Source of the DNA: Anaerolineales bacterium UBA2181
GTDB taxonomy: Bacteria; Chloroflexota; Anaerolineae; Promineifilales; UBA4811
Assembly (NCBI GenBank): GCA_002328075.1
Contig: DCVT01000002.1
Coordinates: 1 to 5,366, forward strand
Direction: 5' to 3'
DNA: 5,366 nucleotides
Shown: positions 1 to 4,749 of the stretch, one piece after another
How positions within the stretch are numbered: the stretch's first letter is position 1
How the letters are laid out: each line of letters opens with the position of its first letter
Program-made: the position numbers and the translations under genes
The notes under the pieces: model-generated
Seen by the model: the letters and a program-made list of their open reading frames with translations, nothing else
Told to the model about the DNA's origin: nothing
The model's database searches: none

Positions 1-320
1 CCTGGCGAGCATAGGTCAGGCTTTGCCGAAACACCATGCTCATCTTCTCTTTGAGCACCAATTGCGCCCGGAAGAGCTGCAGGGTGCTCTTGGCAAAGGG
101 CCGATCATCAACGTCAACCCCCAAGGCGACCTTCCAACGCAGATCATAGTCCGCGCGGTCCTTGGCTTCTTCATCGGATACACCGTCGTGCGTCTGCAGC
201 AACAACGCCGTCGCCAGCTGACTGGGCGGCACGCTGGGGCGTCCATTGTCTGGACACCTGCAGGAGCCCGGCGAAGTCCTCGTCGCGAAACAACTGGCCT
301 CGTTGGCGAGCCAGAAAACC
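1..320 (-). pseudogene. IS1182-type transposase fragment, 5'-truncated and frameshifted (left copy)
   Basis: Read on the minus strand, this stretch encodes the early part of an IS1182-type transposase: FLARQRGQLFRDEDFAGL, then, one base out of frame, PDNGRPSVPPSQLATALLL, DLRWKVALG and FAKSTLQLFRAQL. These are motifs I know from the N-terminal (DUF772-like) region of that family of DDE transposases, which catalyse IS movement. Compared with the right-hand copy, the first 83 bases of the gene are missing; similarity stops abruptly at base 321, where a tandem repeat begins. The other end runs off the window. The net +1 frame change lies around bases 258-268, at the same place as in the right copy. 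It cannot make a functional transposase. The family is fairly certain; the exact IS name is not known. Confidence 0.85.
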
Positions 321-321
321 A
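1..321. repeat. Left arm of a 321-base terminal inverted repeat
   Basis: Bases 1-321 are the reverse complement of 5046-5366 with only three mismatches, at 26, 194 and 262 (partners 5341, 5173 and 5105). The repeat consists entirely of transposase coding sequence. Both arms reach the window edge at the same homologous base, so the real repeat probably continues outward. Confidence 0.95.
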
Positions 322-419
322 GGGTGACATGCGTAGGGCGCAGACCCTTCCCACCGGTCAGGGTGACATGCATAGGGCGCAGACCCTCCGCGCCGGTCAG
401 GGCAACCGCCTATTATGTC

Positions 420-440
420 ATGCTGAACGCAGTGAAGCAT
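420..440. repeat. REP-like hairpin module inside the first 80-base unit
   Basis: An imperfect palindrome pairs atgct (420-424) with agcat (436-440) inside the sequence tcatgctgaacgcagtgaag. From memory, this is a widely dispersed intergenic motif in Chloroflexota and some other phyla, often mistranslated as 'HAERSEAS' or 'MLNAVKHL' peptides. Confidence 0.6.
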
Positions 441-538
441 CTCCGTTGGCCGCGAAACGCAGACCCTTCCCTTCGGTCAGGGTGACATGACTATGGCGCA
501 GACCCTCCCCGCCGGTCAGGGCAACCACCAATTATGTC

Positions 539-559
539 ATGCTGAACGCAGTGAAGCAT
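539..559. repeat. REP-like hairpin module inside the second 80-base unit
   Basis: This is the same motif as at 420-440, with arms atgct (539-543) and agcat (555-559). The two 80-base units differ from each other only at two bases near their left ends, so one is a recent copy of the other. Confidence 0.6.
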
Positions 560-807
560 CTCCGTTGGCCGCGAAACGCAGACCCTTCCCTTCGGTCAGG
601 GTGACATCACTGTGGCGCAAACCCTTCCCGCCGGTCAGGGTGACATGCGTAGGGCGAAGACCCTTCCCGCCGGTCAGGGTGACATGCCTAGGGCGCAGAC
701 CCTTCCCGCCGGTCAGGGTGACATGCGTAGGGCGCAGACCCTTCCCGCCGGTCAGGGTGACGTGCTTGGCCTGCCGCGCCGAACGAGCTGATCGCTGCGA
801 CCGGCAT

Positions 808-836
808 TTGACGTCCGGGCCCCGAGTTGTTACTAT
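808..836 (+). promoter_or_regulatory. Sigma-70 type promoter for the 893-2259 genes
   Basis: TTGACG (808-813) and TACTAT (831-836) are separated by 17 bases, close to the housekeeping consensus. Transcription would begin near 843, about 50 bases before the ATG at 893. This also argues against the in-frame ATG at 827, which would lie upstream of the -10 box. Confidence 0.65.
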
Positions 837-892
837 CGATGCCAGTGAGGGAAGGCGCTTTCTTCCCGTTATGTACGAAAGGGTCACATATC

Positions 893-1264
893 ATGGAATT
901 CACATTGGATAGTAAGCTCGGCGATCTCCTGGCCGATCCTGAGGCCATCAAGGTCGTCGACCAATACCTGCCCGGCGCATCGGCCAACCCGTTGGTCGCG
1001 ATGGCGAAAAACTTGTCACTCCGGACCATCGTGGCGATGCCGCAGGCGGCCATGCTGGGCCTCACCCCGGCCAAGGCCGAAGAGATCCTCGTCGAGGTCA
1101 ACAAGCGGATGCCCAAAACTCAGGAGGAGCTCCAGAGCCAGATTAACCAGGTCGCCCCGCAGGTCCAGCGCGAGGTCAACCGGGTCGCTCCCGGAGCGGC
1201 CGAGCAGATCCAGCGCGAGGTTGGCCGGATCGTCCCGCCGACCACGCCGCCGGCCAAGAAGTAA
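893..1264 (+). CDS. Small helical protein of unknown function (123 aa)
   Basis: The start at 893 is preceded by a Shine-Dalgarno-like gaaaggg (877-883) and a good promoter. Residues 1 to about 73 look like a compact helical domain: TLDSKLGDLLADPEAIKVV, then DQYLPGASANPL, then MAKNLSLRTIVAMP. A similar pattern (T-L-x-x-L-L-x-D-P, then YLP, then a mostly helical segment with 'MSLR') occurs, as I recall, as a short accessory domain at the C-terminus of some glycosidases and esterases, but I cannot name a family. Residues about 80-117 are a charged amphipathic tail with a repeated pattern (QREVNRVAPG, QREVGRIVPP), ending in a Pro/Lys-rich tip. There is no signal peptide or membrane segment, so it is probably cytoplasmic. 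The next gene is on the same strand 131 bases downstream and probably shares its transcript. Function not assigned. Confidence 0.8.
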   Translation: MEFTLDSKLGDLLADPEAIKVVDQYLPGASANPLVAMAKNLSLRTIVAMPQAAMLGLTPAKAEEILVEVNKRMPKTQEELQSQINQVAPQVQREVNRVAPGAAEQIQREVGRIVPPTTPPAKK

Positions 1265-1281
1265 CTGGTCGATCCTGTCTT

Positions 1282-1298
1282 CCGGCCAGACCGGCCGG
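1282..1298. terminator. GC-rich hairpin after the first gene, possible attenuator
   Basis: CCGGCC (1282-1287) pairs with GGCCGG (1293-1298) around the 5-base loop agacc, and two more pairs (T-G, T-A) are possible outside. It lies 18 bases after the stop codon. No T-run follows, so a classical terminator is unlikely; transcript-end stabilisation or attenuation is more plausible. Confidence 0.4.
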
Positions 1299-1316
1299 GA
1301 ATCGCCTGATGAGCGC

Positions 1317-1357
1317 GGTCGGCGCCGCTTGCCGTGAACCGGCAGGCGCCGCCGACC
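1317..1357. terminator. Long interrupted hairpin in the 893/1396 intergenic gap
   Basis: Three nested stems stack: GGTC (1317-1320) with GACC (1354-1357), GGCGCC (1321-1326) with GGCGCC (1345-1350), and TGCCG (1330-1334) with CGGCA (1340-1344), closed by the 5-base loop tgaac. There is a 3-base bulge on each side. No T-run follows, so it may tune expression between the two genes rather than end the transcript. Confidence 0.45.
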
Positions 1358-1395
1358 CCTTCGTCCAATCAATCGAATATCCATGAGGAGGGGAG

Positions 1396-2259
1396 ATGAG
1401 TGTTCTGCGCAAAATCCTGGGTATCTTGGTGATGATTGCCGGCATCTTGGGCCTGGTGATCAGTATTGCGGGATTGGTCGGCGCCTGGATGTACATTCCC
1501 AGCGCAGCCACCTATGTGATTTCCACCCTCGACACGCTCGATAACAGCGTCACCGTCAGCCAGAGCGTGATGCAGACAACCGGCGAGGCGCTGGGCGCCA
1601 CGGTGACCAGCGTCGACGCGCTTTCCACCATGCTTTCCGCCAGCGCCTCCTCCATCGGCGACACCGCGCCGGTGTTGAGACAGGTTCAGACCTTTATGGA
1701 AGATGACCTGCCGACGTCGCTGGGTTCGGCCACCGCGGCCATCAGAACGGCGCAGGAAGCAGCCGGCGTTCTGGAAAGCACCATGCAGCAGCTCAACACG
1801 TTCCAGATGTTGTTGAGCGCCACGCCGCTGCTGGGCGACCTGCTGGGCGGGGCGACCCTACCGTTGTACGCGCCGGAAGTCCCGCTGGCCGACTCGCTGG
1901 GTGAAATGGCCATCAGCCTGGAGGGCCTGCCGGACACGCTGGCCGAGGTCTCGGCCAACCTGGACACGGCCGACGACAACCTGGCGGTGGTGGAGAGCAG
2001 CCTGACCACCATGGCCGACAGCGTCAAGGTGATCTCCAGCAGCCTGACCGAGTACAAGGTGATGGTCGTCGAATCCCGCAGCTCAATGGACAACCTGCGG
2101 CCGATTCTGAGCGGGCTCGAGGACAACCTGCCGCGCATTCTCAATTACATCTCCATTGCGCTGACGGCCATCCTGCTCTGGCTGCTAGCGGCCCAGATCG
2201 TGATCTTGAGCCAGGGCTGGGAGCTCTTCAAGGGGACGGCCGGGCGGATGGAGGGGTAA
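1396..2259 (+). CDS. Two-anchor membrane protein with a duplicated helical domain, function unknown (287 aa)
   Basis: The start at 1396 has a strong ribosome site (aggagg at 1386-1391). A hydrophobic helix at residues about 7-32 follows a basic N-terminus (MSVLRK), and a second at about 251-272 precedes a short C-terminal tail. The roughly 215 residues between are rich in Ser, Thr, Ala, Leu and Asp, have almost no Cys or aromatic residues, and look like long helices or coiled coil, most likely outside the membrane. Two segments resemble each other: residues 45-109 (LDTLDN ... SSIGDTAPVL ... EDDLPTSL) and 189-249 (LDTADDN ... SSMDNLRPIL ... EDNLPRIL), implying an internal duplication. The layout recalls membrane-anchored tether or sensor proteins, but no catalytic motif is visible and I do not recognise the family. 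It is probably cotranscribed with the 893 gene. Confidence 0.85.
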   Translation: MSVLRKILGILVMIAGILGLVISIAGLVGAWMYIPSAATYVISTLDTLDNSVTVSQSVMQTTGEALGATVTSVDALSTMLSASASSIGDTAPVLRQVQTFMEDDLPTSLGSATAAIRTAQEAAGVLESTMQQLNTFQMLLSATPLLGDLLGGATLPLYAPEVPLADSLGEMAISLEGLPDTLAEVSANLDTADDNLAVVESSLTTMADSVKVISSSLTEYKVMVVESRSSMDNLRPILSGLEDNLPRILNYISIALTAILLWLLAAQIVILSQGWELFKGTAGRMEG

Positions 2260-2268
2260 GGCCCCTCC
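2250..2268 (+). terminator. Hairpin over the stop codon of the membrane protein gene
   Basis: GGAGGGG (2250-2256) pairs with CCCCTCC (2262-2268); the 5-base loop taagg contains the TAA stop codon (2257-2259). There is no T-run after it. It is the first of five consecutive hairpins that probably mark the end of this transcript. Confidence 0.5.
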
Positions 2269-2284
2269 TGGGTGGATCGTCCTC

Positions 2285-2370
2285 GTGCGGCGCGACCGCA
2301 CCCATTGTTGAGCGCCGCAGGCTCAACCTGCGGTTCCAGCTGAACCTCTCTTGCCGGCCGTGACACGGCC
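2285..2370. other. Cluster of four further 5-base-loop hairpins
   Basis: This gap between convergent genes holds hairpins at 2285-2301 (GTGCGG/CCGCAC, loop cgcga), 2315-2333 (CCGCAGG/CCTGCGG, loop ctcaa), 2332-2346 (GGTTC/GAACC, loop cagct) and 2356-2370 (GGCCG/CGGCC, loop tgaca). The second and third share two bases, so only one of them can be fully formed. I see no gene in 2260-2457. The cluster may serve as a bidirectional transcription end between the membrane protein gene and the toxin gene. Confidence 0.5.
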
Positions 2371-2457
2371 AACAACAGAGGGCAGACCGTGACCCGTCTT
2401 GAGGCCTCGCCCGCCGCTTGCCAGGGGCACGTATTAACCGTTCACCGGCTGCCTGGA

Positions 2458-2727
2458 TCAACGATAGAGATCGGAATGCGACCCCATGCGCTCAAACACA
2501 ATCTGGTCTTCCACCAGTTTGTAGATGAGCAGCCAGTCCGGTTCGATGTGGCACTCGTGCCTTCCTTTGTAGGCACCCATCAGGGCATGATCGCGGTGAC
2601 GCTCCGGCAAGGGGTCCTCGTTGATGAGCCCCGCCAGAACAACCTTGAGCTTGCCAGTGTCTTTGCCCCGACGCTGCAACCGCCGCAGATCGCGCTCGAA
2701 CTGCGCTGTGTAGCGTGGCTTGAGCAT
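2458..2727 (-). CDS. yafQ: YafQ-family mRNA interferase toxin (RelE/ParE superfamily, 89 aa)
   Basis: Length and pattern match YafQ of the DinJ-YafQ type II toxin-antitoxin family, a ribosome-dependent endoribonuclease that cuts mRNA in the ribosomal A site. The family's functional residues are all visible: His47 in RDHAL, His60 in ECHIEPDW, Asp64 and Trp65 in the same motif, and His84 near the C-terminus in GSHSDLYR. These correspond, from memory, to His50, His63, Asp67, Trp68 and His87 of the E. coli protein. The segment GAYKGRHECHIEPDWLLIYK is especially typical. The ATG overlaps the antitoxin stop by one base (TGATG), so translation is probably coupled and the toxin follows its antidote. 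It appears intact and active. The neighbouring 3245-3466 remnant is a diverged relative. Confidence 0.93.
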   Translation of the reverse strand: MLKPRYTAQFERDLRRLQRRGKDTGKLKVVLAGLINEDPLPERHRDHALMGAYKGRHECHIEPDWLLIYKLVEDQIVFERMGSHSDLYR

Positions 2728-2987
2728 CAGATTCCCAAACGGGCGAACAGGTCGTCCGCGTTTTCGCAGACGACGAGGTTTTCGCCAGAATCCGTATCCA
2801 AAAAGGTTCTCTTGGTGACGGCGTTGGGAATGCGTACCTCGAACGGCAATCCTCGGTGCATCTTGACCTGGTGGTAAAAGAGCGTAATGGCCTCAGTCGT
2901 GGAGAGGCCCAGGCTTCGGAAGAGTTCTTCGACCTCACCCTTGAGGGTAGGATCGACACGTGCTCGAATCATAGCTGATTTGTTCAC
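2727..2987 (-). CDS. dinJ: DinJ/RelB-family antitoxin (86 aa)
   Basis: This is the antidote of the adjacent YafQ-type toxin and, by family knowledge, also the DNA-binding autorepressor of the pair. The N-terminal half has the ribbon-helix-helix pattern: a strand (AMIRARVDP, residues 5-13), then helices with ELFRSLGLSTTEAITLFY. The C-terminal half, which in this family wraps the toxin, contains GLPFEVRIPNAVT and ends with DDLFARLGI. I chose the GTG at 2987 because GGAGG (2993-2997) sits five bases before it and the resulting 86 aa equals the usual DinJ length. The in-frame ATG at 3020 would overlap the -10 box. The stop codon overlaps the toxin start by one base. It is probably repressed by the antitoxin-toxin complex at the inverted repeat just upstream. 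Confidence 0.92.
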   Translation of the reverse strand: MNKSAMIRARVDPTLKGEVEELFRSLGLSTTEAITLFYHQVKMHRGLPFEVRIPNAVTKRTFLDTDSGENLVVCENADDLFARLGI

Positions 2988-2992
2988 AGTTG

Positions 2993-2997
2993 CCTCC
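2993..2997 (-). promoter_or_regulatory. Ribosome binding site that fixes the antitoxin GTG start
   Basis: GGAGG on the minus strand lies five bases upstream of the GTG at 2987 and is the only good ribosome site near the N-terminus. Confidence 0.75.
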
Positions 2998-3010
2998 ACT
3001 TCTGGACGAT

Positions 3011-3034
3011 ATTGTAGCATGTTTGGGATACAAT
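3011..3034. promoter_or_regulatory. Operator-like inverted repeat in the antitoxin promoter
   Basis: ATTGTA (3011-3016) and TACAAT (3029-3034) are perfect inverted arms separated by 12 bases. They cover the -10 box and the spacer up to the edge of the -35 box. This fits autorepression by a ribbon-helix-helix antitoxin, which binds such paired half-sites; the half-site sequence itself is an inference. Confidence 0.5.
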
Positions 3035-3039
3035 GCCAA
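3011..3039 (-). promoter_or_regulatory. Promoter of the antitoxin-toxin operon
   Basis: On the minus strand, TTGGCA (3039-3034) and TACAAT (3016-3011) are 17 bases apart, close to the sigma-70 consensus. The start of transcription would fall around 3004, leaving a short leader that contains the GGAGG site. Confidence 0.72.
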
Positions 3040-3125
3040 GCCTTCTGTCCAGGGAGTTGGTTCTAGCAGCCGATTCTCGGGTGAGCGTGCCGGGATCGGC
3101 GGCTTGATGCCAACCACCAGTGATG

Positions 3126-3245
3126 GTGTCAGGTAGGTGCAACAGCAATACAACCATACTTGAGGATGGAGCGCCCAAGACAGCGGTCATCTCGGCCAGA
3201 ATCGACCCGGGCCTCAAGGACGCCGCGGAAGAGGTGTTCAACTGA
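3126..3245 (+). pseudogene. Remnant of a second RelB/DinJ-type antitoxin
   Basis: In the frame of base 3177, the sequence reads KTAVISARIDPGLKDAAEEV then FN and a TGA stop at 3243-3245. This is the N-terminal strand and first helix of a RelB/DinJ ribbon-helix-helix antitoxin. It has 11 of 21 identical residues with the intact antitoxin in an ungapped comparison (SAMIRARVDP against TAVISARIDP). About 60 C-terminal residues are missing, including the toxin-wrapping part. The 5' end is uncertain: the only start in frame is a GTG at 3126, while an ATG at 3166 with a nearby gagg is one base out of frame. A one-base change near 3174-3176 may therefore also have occurred. It runs opposite to the intact pair, and the TGA overlaps the next ATG by one base. 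Confidence 0.72.
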
Positions 3246-3466
3246 TGGTGCGGCAGGACAGGGAGATGGCCAAGCTGAAGGGGGAGCTGGAGGGCCCGGT
3301 AAAAGGAGATGCGATGCCGACCGAGTGCCGTGACCACATGCTGGCCGGTCGATAAATAGGCACGCGAGAGTGCCACATGGCGCCCGATTGGCTGCTAGTG
3401 TGTGAATCGGCCGCAAGCGAAATCGTCCTGATTGGAACTGGACCGCACCCATACCTCTTCCGTTAG
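3245..3466 (+). pseudogene. Remnant of a second YafQ-type toxin, interrupted by an in-frame stop
   Basis: One frame carries a recognisable YafQ-type toxin. Bases 3245-3352 give MVRQDREMAKLKGE...TECRDHMLAGR, then TAA at 3353-3355, and the same frame goes on with IGTRECHMAPDWLLVC ... GTGPHPYLFR to a TAG at 3464-3466. From RDH to the end it aligns without gaps to the intact toxin at 2458-2727, with 20 of 45 positions identical. All catalytic-type residues (RDH, ECH, PDW, late His) are preserved. The stop falls where the intact toxin has Tyr and E. coli YafQ has Trp, so one base change from a Tyr codon would explain it. About the first 12-15 residues are missing, lost in the same deletion that removed the antitoxin's C-terminus. 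Not functional as read. Confidence 0.8.
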
Positions 3467-3701
3467 CAACCGTCCACGCGGCTGTCCGGCCGTCAGCCGC
3501 CCGCCTCCCGCTTCCGGCGCGACTGCAGTCCGTCCTGCTGACCCAGGCATTGGGCGCTGTCTCTCTATGCCATCTGGACCACGTGATCGCGGCAACGGAA
3601 CCCAGGCGTAGCGCGAATACCCGCCAGACCCGCCAGGTGGGTGAGCCCAAACGGTGGTTGCGGCGGCTCAAAATACCCCTGGTCATTTCGAGCGAAACCA
3701 C
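3467..3701. other. Intergenic stretch without a recognisable gene
   Basis: I see no convincing coding region on either strand; long open frames here are rich in Arg and Gly and lack domain patterns, as expected of GC-rich noncoding DNA. One hairpin is present: GCGGCTG (3478-3484) with CAGCCGC (3494-3500), loop of 9 bases, 11 bases after the toxin remnant's stop. It has no T-run. The stretch ends at the promoter of the downstream gene. Confidence 0.5.
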
Positions 3702-3729
3702 TTGACAAACCCGCTTTTCTATATTATTT
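3702..3729 (+). promoter_or_regulatory. Promoter of the broken membrane protein gene
   Basis: A perfect TTGACA (3702-3707) is followed after 16 bases by TTATTT (3724-3729); overlapping TATTAT at 3722-3727 is an alternative -10 with a shorter spacer. The surroundings are noticeably AT-rich compared with the rest of the window. Confidence 0.58.
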
Positions 3730-3738
3730 GCGATAACG

Positions 3739-3748
3739 ATGATATCAT
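3739..3748. promoter_or_regulatory. Palindrome just downstream of the -10, candidate operator
   Basis: ATGATATCAT is a perfect 10-base palindrome placed at about +5 to +15 of the predicted transcript, a common position for repressor sites. The regulator is unknown. Confidence 0.35.
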
Positions 3749-3803
3749 TCATCTTTTTAGAGCGTCAATGGTCAATCGAGGCAACGAGAAAGGATGTGAG
3801 GCA

Positions 3804-4465
3804 ATGCAGAGGATCAATCGGTATTTGGCAGGATTGGTGGTTGTGCTGGGTCTGGTGAGCCTGGCCATCGGGGTCGGCTTTATCGTGGAGGGCCAGGCCA
3901 AGCTCAACATGATGAAAGAGGTGTCGCGGCAAGAAGCGATCACCCTCGGCATTCCGGTGGTGGAGCTCGCCAAGGGAAACGTCATTGACACCGCGGCCGA
4001 GGCGCACTTGCCGGCGACACGATCCGTGAGCACCGTCGAGGCATCGCCTCGACCTACACCGAGCTGTTGGGAAGCGGTCGGTTTGATCCGGCAAACCCAC
4101 AGCACGTGACCTATATGCAGGCTCTGAACCTGGAGAACTATCTCTACCTTGCGGTTGCTTCGGTTGGGCTGGTCACCGTGGTTCAGGCGAGCGGAGCCGC
4201 GCTTGTCATGATCGGGATCGCTTTGGTGGCTATCGGCTATATGCTCAATATGATTCGCCAGACTGCGGCACAGTCTGGGAAGAATCACGCTTTGAATCCG
4301 GAGGGGCGGCCAAACCGCCCCTTCTTTTCCGGCGCGTTGAGCATGATCTTCCCGTTGGGAACGTCAGGATCGGCCGACCGGTGGGATTCGGGTTGGGCGC
4401 GCCGGATAATCCTCATTGTGCGGGAAACACTCGGGCCAAGAATTCGCTCCATTGGGCCGCACTAA
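3804..4465 (+). pseudogene. Three-helix membrane protein gene broken by a one-base frameshift
   Basis: From the ATG at 3804 (gagg at 3798-3801, aagga further up) the frame encodes a basic N-terminus, a hydrophobic helix (LAGLVVVLGLVSLAIGVGF, residues about 8-26) and ITLGIPVVELAKGNVIDTAA. The frame then breaks at about 4010. One base earlier in register, the protein clearly continues: DTIREHRRGIASTYTELLG, GSGRFDPANPQHVTYMQALN, then two hydrophobic helices at about residues 113-129 and 131-148. Adding one G after 4010 restores HLAGDTIREH. I recall similar small membrane proteins with 'DTAAEAQ..DTIREHR' and 'NLENYLYLAV' in Actinobacteria and Chloroflexota, all of unknown function. The shifted frame runs through a terminator to 4465, giving an implausible tail. 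A TGA at 4293-4295, in the frame of the start codon, is the likelier original end (about 163 aa), which needs a second compensating change. Alternative start: ATG at 3768. A sequencing error cannot be excluded. Confidence 0.75.
4302..4328 (+). terminator. Rho-independent terminator
   Basis: AGGGGCGG (4302-4309) pairs with CCGCCCCT (4315-4322) around the loop ccaaa, and the T-rich tract tcttttcc follows. It is the only hairpin in the window with a proper T-rich tail. It lies 6 bases after the TGA at 4293-4295, marking the expected end of the membrane protein gene. Confidence 0.82.
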
Positions 4466-4505
4466 TCCCGCCAGTCGTGTGCACGCTGTGTTGGGTAGCA
4501 GCACC

Positions 4506-4739
4506 TCACTCTGCGGCCTCGGCGAATTCCTCTGCTCGATCGATCCACTCGTCGAATAACGCGTGGCACAGTTTTTCCTGCTCGGTGTACAAGCCATGCC
4601 CTGCGCGATCGAGCACGGCAAAAGTTCCCCTCGGATAGTTGTCGAGGATTGCCCAGGCATCGCGATAGCCGACAATAGAGTCCTGCCTCCCTGTGACGAT
4701 GAGAGTTGGGGCATGGCATGGCTGGGAAATCGCGTCCAC
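4506..4739 (-). pseudogene. C-terminal fragment of an alpha/beta hydrolase
   Basis: The minus strand reads APTLIVTGRQDSIVGYRDAW, then ILDNYPRGTFAVLDRAGHGL and KLCHALFDEWIDRAEEF, ending at TGA 4506-4508. This is the last third of an alpha/beta-hydrolase fold protein. Asp20 in GRQDS and His48 in RAGHG (counted from the GTG at 4739) fit the acid and histidine of the catalytic triad. The nucleophile motif (GxSxG), the oxyanion region and most of the cap, about 180 residues, are absent. Family-like sequence fades just upstream of SDDVDAI (about 4750), where a very GC-rich palindromic segment begins. The GTG at 4739 has no clear ribosome site, so this is most likely a truncated, dead gene. Its substrate cannot be inferred. 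Confidence 0.8.
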
Positions 4740-4749
4740 GTCATCCGAC

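Larger units (their letters stand above)
321..765. repeat. Tandem array of 39-base units with two 80-base variant units
   Basis: Nine contiguous units can be laid out, starting at 321, 360, 399, 479, 518, 598, 637, 676 and 715, with a tenth breaking off after about a dozen bases at 754. Seven are 39 bases long (agggtgacatgcgtagggcg then cagacccttcccgccggtc). The units at 399-478 and 518-597 are 80 bases long: they share the 21-base tail but carry a longer head containing tcatgctgaacgcagtgaag. Bases 360-478 and 479-597 therefore form a 119-base super-unit present twice. Each unit contains an accct...agggt inverted pair across the ccggtc core. Because 39 is a multiple of three, reading frames stay open through the array on both strands, but the repeated peptide (VRVTCVGRRPFPP) is an artefact of the repeat. 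Confidence 0.93.

Noticed and set aside
321..765. CRISPR array
   Set aside because: The units are directly contiguous with no unique spacers, and the unit length varies (39 and 80).
23..912. Open reading frames running through the IS fragment and tandem repeats (23-490 and 487-912 on plus, several on minus)
   Set aside because: They stay open because the 39-base unit is a multiple of three; the product is only a reiterated peptide, and in the IS part the frame is antisense to the transposase.
2389..2877. A 162-residue plus-strand open frame
   Set aside because: It is antisense to the clearly recognisable toxin and antitoxin genes and has no family pattern.
3478..3500. Terminator after the toxin remnant
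   Set aside because: The stem is good but the loop is nine bases long and no T-run follows.
3129..3752. A 207-residue minus-strand open frame
   Set aside because: It is antisense to the toxin-antitoxin remnant and to a promoter, is rich in Arg and Ala, and has no domain pattern or ribosome site.
4385..4505. A short gene between the terminator and the hydrolase fragment
   Set aside because: Open frames exist in several registers, but I see no ribosome site, domain or recognisable motif.
4364..4744. Overlapping open frames on both strands around the hydrolase fragment
   Set aside because: Only the 4506-4739 minus frame shows hydrolase motifs; the others are its shadows.
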